DNA from: Paenibacillus sp. UBA6285
GTDB taxonomy: Bacteria; Bacillota; Bacilli; Paenibacillales; Paenibacillaceae
Assembly: GCA_002438345.1 (NCBI GenBank)
Contig: DJUJ01000158.1
Coordinates: 5,024 to 11,091, forward strand
DNA: 6,068 nucleotides
Direction of reading: 5' to 3'
Shown here piece by piece: positions 1-4,402 of the stretch (position 1 is the stretch's first letter; each line of letters begins with the position of its first letter). A model generated the notes under the pieces. That model worked only from the letters and a program-made list of their open reading frames with translations. It was not told the DNA's origin and did not search any database. Made by a program: the position numbers and the translations under genes.

Positions 1-628
1 CCGATTTACCTGCATAAATAATATCTATTTCATTCCAAAAGTTTAGTAGTAAACCAATATAGTCATTCATATTTAAGAATGCTCTATTATTATCATCAAA
101 TCTTGAAAACGCCGTCAGTAAGAAATCATCATTTCTAAAAATTGTACCTAATTTATATCGTTTCTTTTTCCCTCTGACTCTATTTTCATTAATATCTGCG
201 ACTTTCTCTCTCAATGACTCATTTTGCTCAATTAATGTATCAAGTTCCTCAACGTTAGATATAATATTATTCAAATAGAATCCATTAAGAGTATTTTGTG
301 AAATAATTTCATTATCAACTATTGTGTCAAAATACTCATTAAAAGCGATTACTTTGAAGCCTTGTTCTTCAAAAAGATTACCTAGTTTAACAATGACCTT
401 CGAATTATCTATACTTAACTCTAGACTTGTTAGCTTATTGGCAGCTCTCCACATCACAAAATAAATGATAAATAAAATTATTATCAAGGCTATTCCCACA
501 AACAATTTAGCTTTTTCGGATACATCTATAATGATAGAAAAAAATGAAAAGAAAACGCCTGATGCAGATAATATATATAGAAAATCTTTAAACAATATCC
601 TATCAAAAAATCCGACTTTTATTTTCAT
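1..628 (-). CDS. Two-transmembrane macro-domain protein, type II Thoeris ThsA-like (C-terminus cut by window edge)
   Basis: Open for 209 codons from ATG at 628 to the left edge, where the gene is cut. GAGGGG lies 5 nt before the ATG. Two hydrophobic helices are visible at about residues 13-36 and 42-60, followed by WRAANKL. A soluble alpha/beta domain then starts near residue 75 with KVIVKLGNLFEEQGFKVIAFNEYFDT (given only in part here: VIVKLGNLFEEQG) and contains KYKLGT-like and LTAFSRFDDNNRA segments. I recognise this as the DUF6430/macro type. In type II Thoeris, ThsA is a two-TM plus macro membrane effector whose macro domain senses a histidine-ADPR signal made by the TIR protein ThsB. That role is inferred here by resemblance. 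No TIR gene is in the window; if present it would lie beyond the left edge. Other 2TM-macro proteins of unknown role are possible. Nothing in the visible part looks broken. Confidence 0.72.
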   Translation of the reverse strand, partial: MKIKVGFFDRILFKDFLYILSASGVFFSFFSIIIDVSEKAKLFVGIALIIILFIIYFVMWRAANKLTSLELSIDNSKVIVKLGNLFEEQGFKVIAFNEYFDTIVDNEIISQNTLNGFYLNNIISNVEELDTLIEQNESLREKVADINENRVRGKKKRYKLGTIFRNDDFLLTAFSRFDDNNRAFLNMNDYIGLLLNFWNEIDIIYAGKS

Positions 629-671
629 CAAATCCCCTCATTTCTTGAATGATAAATGTTACTTCGCTCAT
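603..671 (-). CDS. Possible 22-codon upstream ORF overlapping the macro-protein start
   Basis: ATG at 671 follows AGGTGATT at a usable distance and opens a 22-codon frame (starting MSEVTFIIQEM) that ends with TGA at 603-605. It overlaps the first 26 bases of the ThsA-like gene, in a different frame. It could be a leader peptide coupling translation, a leftover of a displaced upstream gene, or chance. I do not recognise the peptide. The first ten residues faintly recall the opening of HicB-type antitoxins, but the rest does not, so no function is assigned. Confidence 0.3.
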   Translation of the reverse strand: MSEVTFIIQEMRGFDENKSRIF

Positions 672-890
672 TTCTAATCACCTGCCAAAACGTAAATTTG
701 ATTATATATTCCCAATTTTAACATAGAAAAAAATGTAAGTCTGTGTCAGAAATAAAGCATACTATTATACAGATAAGGCTTGTTTTTATTTGTGCTTGTA
801 GCCAAAAAAATGATAAGAACTTCTGAGGATAACCACTGTTTTACAATAAAGAGAGAACGCTAGGTCCTGGATCCTGATAGACTTCTATAA
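672..890. other. Non-coding stretch, AT-rich
   Basis: I see no credible gene on either strand. The part near 733-757 (AAGTCTGTGTCAGAAATAAA) resembles the ends of some IS256-family elements. That would fit the transposase remnant downstream, but no matching inverted copy is visible on the other side, so this is only a suggestion. Confidence 0.3.
689..750 (-). promoter_or_regulatory. Possible promoter region of the ThsA-like gene
   Basis: On the minus strand, CTGACA is followed 18 nt later by TATGTT, and a perfect TATAAT lies a little further down without a good -35 box. Either could be used. The stretch is AT-rich and lies just upstream of the 22-codon ORF and the ThsA-like gene. Weak support. 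Confidence 0.3.
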
Positions 891-995
891 GTGAAAAATC
901 AGGAGATGCTGGAAGCAGAAATGAATACTCATTTGGGATATGGTAAGTATAAGATTAAGGTGAATTTTATCTCTACCAGCCATAACTTAAAGTAA
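891..995 (+). pseudogene. IS256-family transposase remnant (N-terminal fragment)
   Basis: One short open frame reads VKNQEMLEAEMNTHLGYGKY, then KIK. The segment EMLEAEMNTHLGYGKY closely follows the conserved N-terminal pattern of IS256-family transposases (LEAEMDEHLGYxKY). A stop lies directly upstream in frame. Downstream the frame drifts away from the family and stops at 993-995, so about 20 recognisable residues of a roughly 400-residue protein remain. It marks an old insertion next to the defence-like gene. Confidence 0.6.
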
Positions 996-1216
996 GAGTC
1001 ATAGAACAGTAATTGGTTAATACACAACGAACAGGAAATCCCCCTTAATACGATCACCTGGGTAAGTTCGGTCCATTTTTTTGTCAAGAAGCTCTAATCG
1101 AATCCCCCTGCATCAAAAGGATTCCTCTCCCGGGAAATTCAAAATTATTCGGAACTGGGGATAGTTTTGCGTTCTGACGATCTATTGCAGAGTACAATTG
1201 CAAATCAATTCAAAAT
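996..1216. other. Non-coding stretch between two gene remnants
   Basis: No gene is supported on either strand. The stretch is less AT-rich near 1100-1160 (CTCTCCCGGGAAATTC). It may hold further decayed mobile-element sequence, but nothing is recognisable. Confidence 0.3.
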
Positions 1217-1584
1217 TCATTCCCCATATTTTCTTGGGGGTGATGTTGCAGGTATTGCAATGCACACCGGCTTCGGAACCGGAAGTTCATTACCCGTTGG
1301 TTCTAGCTTGCCGTCACTATGTCACGCTGAAAAGTAACAATGCTGTTTCCGAACGATTAGCAGCAAGGAATGAATCGATTATCTTGCGACAGACTAAAAT
1401 TACACAGATGGCCCCCGCGTGTCGACTCGTATCCCACGATCTCAAGAATACCGTTAGCCGAATCTACGGAGTAGATCACTATGCTGTCGTGTCCATGGTT
1501 AGAACCATAAAGAAAACATCCGTCTGATGAAATGCGAATATCAGCCGTAGCATTGTTTTGCAATGTCGATACTGTCTGGACGAC
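1217..1584 (-). pseudogene. Lactonase-family beta-propeller protein (6-phosphogluconolactonase-like), C-terminal fragment with frameshifts
   Basis: Reading the minus strand from about 1584, the frame gives VVQTVSTL, then TADIRISSDGCFLYGSN, then GHDSIVIYSVDSANG and YESTRGG. This is the repeat pattern of the seven-bladed lactonase/YkgB-type propeller (HISPDGRFLYGSNRGHDSI). Near 1370 the frame shifts and continues as FLAANRSETALLLFSV. Near 1330 it shifts again to DGKLEPTGNELPVPKPVC, which matches the usual C-terminal end (LPVPMPVC). Only about the last third of a normal 340-350 residue protein remains, and the N-terminal part is absent. Intact relatives hydrolyse 6-phosphogluconolactone or related sugar lactones in the cytosol. 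This copy cannot be functional. The region is also richer in GC than its surroundings. Confidence 0.8.
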
Positions 1585-1636
1585 TAGATTACTTACTAAA
1601 TTGAGGAGCAAATATGACTTCAAGGGGGAGTTAGAA

Positions 1637-1950
1637 GTGTCAGAATCTACTAAAAGAAAAGGGTTTGAGAGACCTTATATCCGAGCTGTATTAGAGGAAC
1701 TTAAAGCATTTGGGTACAATAATGAAAATGCTAAGATAATAACTTTGCGATACTATCGAGTGATGAAGCGCACACTTGGATTCTACTTAAATACAGATGA
1801 ATTTGCAAGGAATTGTATAGGTTAGAAATAGCTTCAAGAGTTATATATGATAAGAACAATCCTGATCATATATCTCTTGAACCTATAAGAGAAAGGATCC
1901 GACAAACTAAAGCTTCAAAACTCCAGAAGAAACATCCCAAAAGTCATTGA
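1637..1950 (+). pseudogene. Small conserved-looking protein of unknown function with one frameshift (about 104 aa if repaired)
   Basis: GTG at 1637 is preceded by AAGGGGGAG (1622-1630) at 6 nt, which is why I choose it over the upstream ATG at 1532; that one lies in sequence antisense to the lactonase remnant. The frame reads SESTKRKGFERPYIRAV and on to NTDEFAR, then stops at 1823-1825. Restoring one base in GCAAGG (near 1803-1810) joins it to a second frame, ELYRLEIASRVIYDKNNPDH and onward, ending at TGA 1948-1950 after a basic tail (KASKLQKKHPKSH). The two halves fit as one helical, basic 104-aa protein. I do not recognise the family. It may be a sequencing error or a real inactivation. An alternative is a functional 62-residue product ending at 1825. 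Confidence 0.55.
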
Positions 1951-1973
1951 ACGTTTCAATTACAATAATTCAT

Positions 1974-2046
1974 AGTTTAACTAAACAAGTCGCATGTGTA
2001 AATCTGGACCTGGAACGATGAAAAACGATACATGTGACTAAACTAA
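1974..2046. repeat. Imperfect inverted repeat between two gene ends
   Basis: AGTCGCATGT (1988-1997) pairs with ACATGTGACT (2030-2039), with one G-T wobble. Outside these arms TAGTTT (1974-1979) pairs with AAACTA (2041-2046). The sequence ACTAAAC also occurs as a direct repeat in both arms. There is no T-run, so it is a poor intrinsic terminator. It lies between convergent genes and could be a protein-binding site or the scar of a mobile element. Confidence 0.5.
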
Positions 2047-2092
2047 AAATACTCTATTAAATAACGCTTCACCTGCCTCACTCTACACCTTC

Positions 2093-2455
2093 TTACTTTA
2101 AATACAGAGAGTAAATTTCAAGCACGTTATTCAAGCCATCTAACAATTCTTTAACTTCTGGACTTCTCTCTGAAACAGCTACATGATCTGAATAAGTATT
2201 ATACTTTGTTGGATTTATAGAAATGAGAGGAGTTATAAAGTAGTTAACTGGCAGATCAAATGTTTTATTGATCTTTATGATTTGCTTGTTATATTGTTTG
2301 GAGTTCAGGCCTTCACCTTTGATGATCAGATCAATGGTAGGTCGGTTGATGTCTGAAAGTTTCGACAAAGATAATTTAGAATACCCTTTTTGTCGAAGAA
2401 ATGTTACCAAGTTTTTAGTAATCGTTTCACGGTGATCGAAAAAATTCAAGCTCAT
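2093..2455 (-). CDS. XRE/Cro-type helix-turn-helix regulator, 120 aa
   Basis: ATG at 2455 is preceded by AGAGGTG at 7 nt. Residues about 14-50 fit a Cro/CI-type HTH: a first helix (NLVTFLRQKGYSKLSLSKLS), then DINRPTIDLIIKGE as the turn and recognition helix. Residues 52-75 continue with helices ending in LPVNYFI, the usual end of such domains. The C-terminal 45 residues look like a short partner-binding or dimerisation tail. It probably acts as a cytosolic repressor of its own and neighbouring genes. Two palindromes directly upstream are candidate operators. A decayed second XRE gene sits immediately behind it in the same direction. The target genes cannot be read from the sequence. Confidence 0.75.
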   Translation of the reverse strand: MSLNFFDHRETITKNLVTFLRQKGYSKLSLSKLSDINRPTIDLIIKGEGLNSKQYNKQIIKINKTFDLPVNYFITPLISINPTKYNTYSDHVAVSERSPEVKELLDGLNNVLEIYSLYLK

Positions 2456-2499
2456 GCTTTGGCACCTCTTTTACACTTTTTTTTCTAATATCTCGTTAG

Positions 2500-2531
2500 C
2501 GGAATAAGTTCCGATCCTAAGTTCTTGAACT
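2500..2531. promoter_or_regulatory. Two adjacent palindromes, candidate operators of the XRE regulator
   Basis: CGGAATAAGTTCCG (2500-2513) has arms CGGAA/TTCCG around four bases. AGTTCTTGAACT (2520-2531) has arms AGTTC/GAACT around two bases. Both contain AAGTTC, and they lie 45-76 bases upstream of the regulator start, a normal place for autoregulatory operators. No clear -35/-10 pair is evident. Confidence 0.4.
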
Positions 2532-2565
2532 CTAAATTGTTACTCAGACGAATAGGACTTGAAAA

Positions 2566-2775
2566 TCAGGTAATTCTAAACATCTTCAACAACTGGCCAT
2601 TCCGATCAACATGAATTTCTATCTTAACTTATTAAGAGATTCCGCTGATGGTTTAGTTTCCCCCTGCTAGAACTCGCTTAATCTTCCTTGAGAAATTCCT
2701 ATGGTCCCCGCAAAATTAATTTGACTAAATTCATGATTTTTCGCATGGCCTTACTTGTTGTCCTATGCTCCTCAT
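2566..2775 (-). pseudogene. Decayed XRE-family HTH repressor (several frameshifts and a stop)
   Basis: The minus strand from ATG 2775 (GGGGG lies 8 nt before it) reads MRSIGQQVR, shifts frame to MRKIMNL, then shifts again to SQINFAGTIGISQGRLSEF. An in-frame TAG follows, then QGETKPSAESLNKLR. A last shift gives EIHVDRNGQLLKMFRIT and a stop at 2566-2568. Joined together this is a textbook Cro/CI HTH: IGISQGRLSEFEQGETKPS is the recognition helix and following turn, and the VDxNWLL-like end closes the domain. At least three frameshifts and one stop show it is dead. It ends about 110 bases upstream of the intact XRE gene, on the same strand, so an old regulator may have been replaced. Confidence 0.75.
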
Positions 2776-2898
2776 CACAATACCCCCATTAGAATATAAA
2801 AATGGACCGTCCCAAATCGTAGGACAAGCCCATAGTGTTTTATAAGTAGTTCCACACTTTTTTTCATCAAACATTTATTTCATCGGACATTCTAATCG

Positions 2899-3162
2899 TT
2901 ATAAGCTTGATTTAGCATCAACAGGTAAGTTTTTTGAAAAGTATTGGTCAGCGCACCTCTTCACGAGAACTTCGCGAGTTCTCTCATGAATTTTTAACAA
3001 CTGATTCAAAATAAATACCCGTTGAACATTATCTTCGGCGAACATAAACAGTTGCCTCTTGTAATAATCAATCTGCGTTTGGTATGTCCCAGAGTAACGT
3101 TCGTTTTTTTCATATATACTAAGTAACTGTAGATGCATTTTGTAAACATCATCATAGTTCAT
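2899..3162 (-). CDS. Unrecognised small helical protein, 87 aa
   Basis: I choose ATG at 3162, with GAGAGGGGG about 10 nt upstream, over an in-frame TTG at 3183 that has no ribosome site of its own. The protein starts MNYDDVYKMHLQLLSIYEKN and is predicted helical throughout. It is rich in Tyr, Gln, Lys and Arg, and has no membrane segment or signal peptide. The middle (YYKRQLFMFAEDNVQRVF) and C-terminal part (LLKIHERTREVLVKR) look amphipathic, suggesting a small oligomer or a nucleic-acid-binding accessory protein. I do not recognise a family. It has its own promoter overlapped by a perfect inverted repeat, so it is probably tightly regulated. Confidence 0.6.
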   Translation of the reverse strand: MNYDDVYKMHLQLLSIYEKNERYSGTYQTQIDYYKRQLFMFAEDNVQRVFILNQLLKIHERTREVLVKRCADQYFSKNLPVDAKSSL

Positions 3163-3180
3163 TTTTAGATGGCCCCCTCT

Positions 3181-3209
3181 CAATAGTATAGTTTGTTAAT
3201 ATACTATTG
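3181..3209. repeat. Perfect 10-9-10 inverted repeat, candidate operator or recombination site
   Basis: CAATAGTATA (3181-3190) and TATACTATTG (3200-3209) are exact inverted copies separated by 9 bases. The repeat covers the -10 box and likely RNA start of the 87-aa gene, as expected for a repressor site. The same 9-base spacing and a TAGTATA core recur at 3843-3873. Confidence 0.6.
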
Positions 3210-3226
3210 TTTCCACCTTCCATCAA
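3198..3226 (-). promoter_or_regulatory. Sigma-A-like promoter of the 87-aa gene
   Basis: On the minus strand, TTGATG (3221-3226) is followed after exactly 17 nt by TATATT (3198-3203), so 4 of 6 and 5 of 6 positions match consensus. It is the best promoter upstream of the ATG at 3162. The expected RNA start, near 3190, falls inside the inverted repeat. Confidence 0.55.
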
Positions 3227-3459
3227 TTAATACTAATCTGAAGATCAATCATCAAAAAGCTCCGTCGATGGTACTTCCTTTATACATAAAAGAAATAGCC
3301 TTTTGCACCGTAAGAAAAACAAAGCTGCCCAGTGGTTCATGGACAACTCATTATACCTATATTGTACTTCGAGACTTTTCTATCAACAGACACTAAGTTC
3401 TCTGCTAAAAATAGAGACTTCCATTAAATATTTAGTAGTCAATGCCTCTTTAATGATCA
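3210..3459. other. Intergenic stretch with no convincing gene
   Basis: Short frames exist on the plus strand (for example ending near 3396), but none has a ribosome site or a recognisable sequence. A weak hairpin (about 3395-3420, arms near AAGTTCTCT and AGAGACTT) lies downstream of the excisionase-like gene, but has no T-run. Confidence 0.4.
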
Positions 3460-3774
3460 TCACCTAATAGTTGAATTATGTATCCAAGTAACAATTTCCT
3501 CTCTATGAAATAAAATCCTCCTACGTATTCTTACATGAGGAATTTGGTTTTCACGCACCATGCAATATATAGAATCAGCACAAACACCTAGGTAATCAGA
3601 GAGCTCAGTTACAGAGAATACCGCTTTTAATTGGTTGTTTTCTTGTTTATATTGATTAGCAGAGATATGACTCTCCATTAGTTGATTACGCTGATTAATA
3701 CTCTCCATCCACTCCTCTTCTAGCTCTAATAGCGCTTTTAATAACCGTACTCTTTGTAGTCTATGATCTCTCAT
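3460..3774 (-). CDS. Excisionase-like helix-turn-helix protein, 104 aa
   Basis: ATG at 3774 has AAGGGAG 7 nt upstream. Residues 51-101 match the excisionase/MerR-like winged HTH of small DNA-binding proteins: AVFSVTELSDYLGVCADSIY, then VRENQIPHVRIRRRILFHREEIVTWI. The order is HTH, basic wing (RIRRR), then a strand and helix that end the domain. Residues 1-50 form a charged helical extension rich in Leu, Glu and Gln, possibly coiled coil, unlike the bare 60-70 residue excisionases. Such proteins bend DNA at attachment sites and steer tyrosine recombinases towards excision, or act as regulators. A tyrosine recombinase gene 1.6 kb away and an att-like inverted repeat 70 bases upstream support the first role, but this is inference. 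Confidence 0.72.
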   Translation of the reverse strand: MRDHRLQRVRLLKALLELEEEWMESINQRNQLMESHISANQYKQENNQLKAVFSVTELSDYLGVCADSIYCMVRENQIPHVRIRRRILFHREEIVTWIHNSTIR

Positions 3775-3784
3775 TTATGTTCTC

Positions 3785-3826
3785 CCTTCTAATTATATTC
3801 TTGTAAATAATTTGATAGTATTCAAA
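3785..3826 (-). promoter_or_regulatory. -10 box and small palindrome upstream of the excisionase-like gene
   Basis: On the minus strand TATAAT lies just upstream of the ribosome site, without a good -35 box at the right distance. TTTGATAGTATTCAAA (3811-3826), with arms TTTGA/TCAAA, covers the -35 area and could be where a repressor or activator binds. Confidence 0.4.
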
Positions 3827-3842
3827 AATTGCATATACGCTA

Positions 3843-3873
3843 TTGTTATTCTAAGTGATGTGTAGTATAACAA
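3843..3873. repeat. 11-9-11 inverted repeat, candidate tyrosine-recombinase core site
   Basis: TTGTTATTCTA (3843-3853) and TAGTATAACAA (3863-3873) are inverted copies with one mismatch, around a 9-base asymmetric spacer AGTGATGTG. Arms of 9-13 bp around a 6-9 bp spacer are the standard layout of tyrosine-recombinase crossover sites. It sits between the excisionase-like gene and the GC-rich hairpins. It could instead be an operator, because it is only about 70 bases upstream of a gene start. Confidence 0.45.
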
Positions 3874-4014
3874 AATTGCGAGCCTCCCCTGCTCGCGCCC
3901 GTTCCTCATGGGCAGTGTGCGACTCCCGGTCGTCAATAGCGCATCCCATATGCGTTGTTTGGTCACGTAACCATTCTAAATTGACCGTAAGGACATGAGA
4001 CCGTTCATGAAAAT
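3870..4014 (-). ncRNA. Candidate structured small RNA or structured leader with four or five hairpins
   Basis: A GC-rich island in AT-rich DNA holds consecutive inverted repeats: GGT/ACC (3961-3972), AGCGCAT/ATGCGTT (3938-3956), CGAC/GTCG (3920-3932), GCCC/GGGC (3897-3913) and GCGAGC/GCTCGC (3878-3896). The last, read on the minus strand, is followed by AATTTTGTT and looks like a moderate intrinsic terminator. A perfect TATAAT lies upstream at 4021-4026 (minus). Together these outline an RNA of about 145 nt, ending about 95 bases before the excisionase-like gene. The minus-strand loops are ATGGG, CGGGA, ATGAGGAAC and AGGGGAG, all purine-rich. The family is unknown to me. It could equally be a folded single-stranded recombination or replication site. 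Confidence 0.45.
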
Positions 4015-4037
4015 CAGTGTATTATAACGGTTCATGA
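3985..4037. repeat. Three spaced direct repeats of the type CCGTnCATGA
   Basis: CCGTaaggaCATGA (about 3985-3998), CCGTTCATGA (4001-4010) and CGGTTCATGA (4028-4037) share the core CGT or GGT plus CATGA. GTTCATGA is repeated exactly 27 bases apart. Spaced short direct repeats near a crossover site can be arm-type recombinase or accessory-factor sites. The minus -10 box lies between the last two copies. Confidence 0.35.
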
Positions 4038-4050
4038 GGAAATTTTCGCA
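4021..4050 (-). promoter_or_regulatory. Possible minus-strand promoter for the hairpin region
   Basis: TATAAT (4021-4026, minus) is a perfect -10 box. The best -35 candidate, TTGCGA, is 19 nt upstream, which is longer than ideal. It would produce the candidate RNA at 3870-4014. Confidence 0.35.
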
Positions 4051-4083
4051 ATCCCTTACCCCGGAAAGCGATTCTCAAAAAAT

Positions 4084-4101
4084 AAGAAACCTTTGTTTCT
4101 T
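4084..4101. repeat. Short hairpin just upstream of the divergent promoter
   Basis: AAGAAAC (4084-4090) and GTTTCTT (4095-4101) are perfect inverted copies around CTTT. The repeat touches the first base of the -35 box at 4101, so a protein bound there could affect promoter use. Confidence 0.4.
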
Positions 4102-4129
4102 TGACATGCACTTTTTTTCTGAATAAAAT
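4101..4129 (+). promoter_or_regulatory. Strong sigma-A-like promoter of the HTH protein and recombinase genes
   Basis: TTGACA (4101-4106), a spacer of exactly 17 nt, and TAAAAT (4124-4129) give 6 of 6 and 5 of 6 matches. This is the best promoter in the window. Transcription should start near 4136, leaving about 267 nt of leader before the next gene. Confidence 0.7.
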
Positions 4130-4135
4130 CTGTGC

Positions 4136-4402
4136 TTTAACGAATGAAGACCAATGAAGCCTTATCTTGGACTCCCAAAAAATAGTTTGGTACCCAATTA
4201 GAATAGCAACATAAATTGAGACACTGTGCAGAGATGTAGAGTGTTTTTTGCCTTTTTGCTTTTCCGTTTTTCTGATCAATATGGAGGTGGTTGTACAATA
4301 ATTAGTATTCCCTGTTTTAAACTCCCAGCTGCTTTTTTAGTTAGACTAAGAGTTTCATACCGATTAAGCAGGGAGGAGTATCATAATTATTGGTGATGAA
4401 TA
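4136..4402 (+). promoter_or_regulatory. Long 5' leader with ribosome-site-covering stem and possible leader ORF
   Basis: CTCCC-AGC-TGCTT (4322-4334) can pair with AAGCA-GGGAG (4366-4375), giving ten pairs with a 3-nt bulge that cover the perfect ribosome site GGGAGGAG (4371-4378). Another ribosome-like site, GGAGGTGG (4283-4290), also lacks a normal start codon downstream. A frame open from GTG 4241 to TGA 4394-4396 stops 7 nt before the next gene and would let translation of the leader open the stem. The leader peptide, if real, is not recognised. Control of the downstream gene by the leader is inference. Confidence 0.4.

Noticed and set aside
465..677. 70-codon plus-strand frame
   Set aside because: It is antisense to the clear membrane segments and start of the macro-domain gene and has no ribosome site.
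1198..1527. 109-codon plus-strand frame
   Set aside because: It is antisense to the lactonase remnant, whose protein pattern is unmistakable.
1069..2809. CGGTCCATTTTT at 1069-1080 and its inverted copy at 2798-2809, as terminal inverted repeats of a 1.74-kb element
   Set aside because: One 12-bp match with a T-run is about what chance allows in 6 kb. The match does not extend, and no transposase lies between.
3193..3396. 67-codon plus-strand frame with a segment like VRKTKLPSGSW that faintly recalls integrase N-termini
   Set aside because: It has no ribosome site, overlaps the promoter of the 87-aa gene, and the similarity is too short.
3878..3990. Group II intron or retroelement RNA as explanation of the GC-rich hairpins
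   Set aside because: No domain V-like motif and no reverse transcriptase gene are seen nearby.
3878..3990. Short minus-strand frame through the hairpins (RNGREQGRLAILL)
   Set aside because: The regular stem-loops explain the sequence better. The frame has no clear start or ribosome site and ends inside the xis promoter.
4022..4279. 85-codon minus-strand frame
   Set aside because: It has no ribosome site or recognisable sequence and runs through the strong plus-strand promoter and leader.
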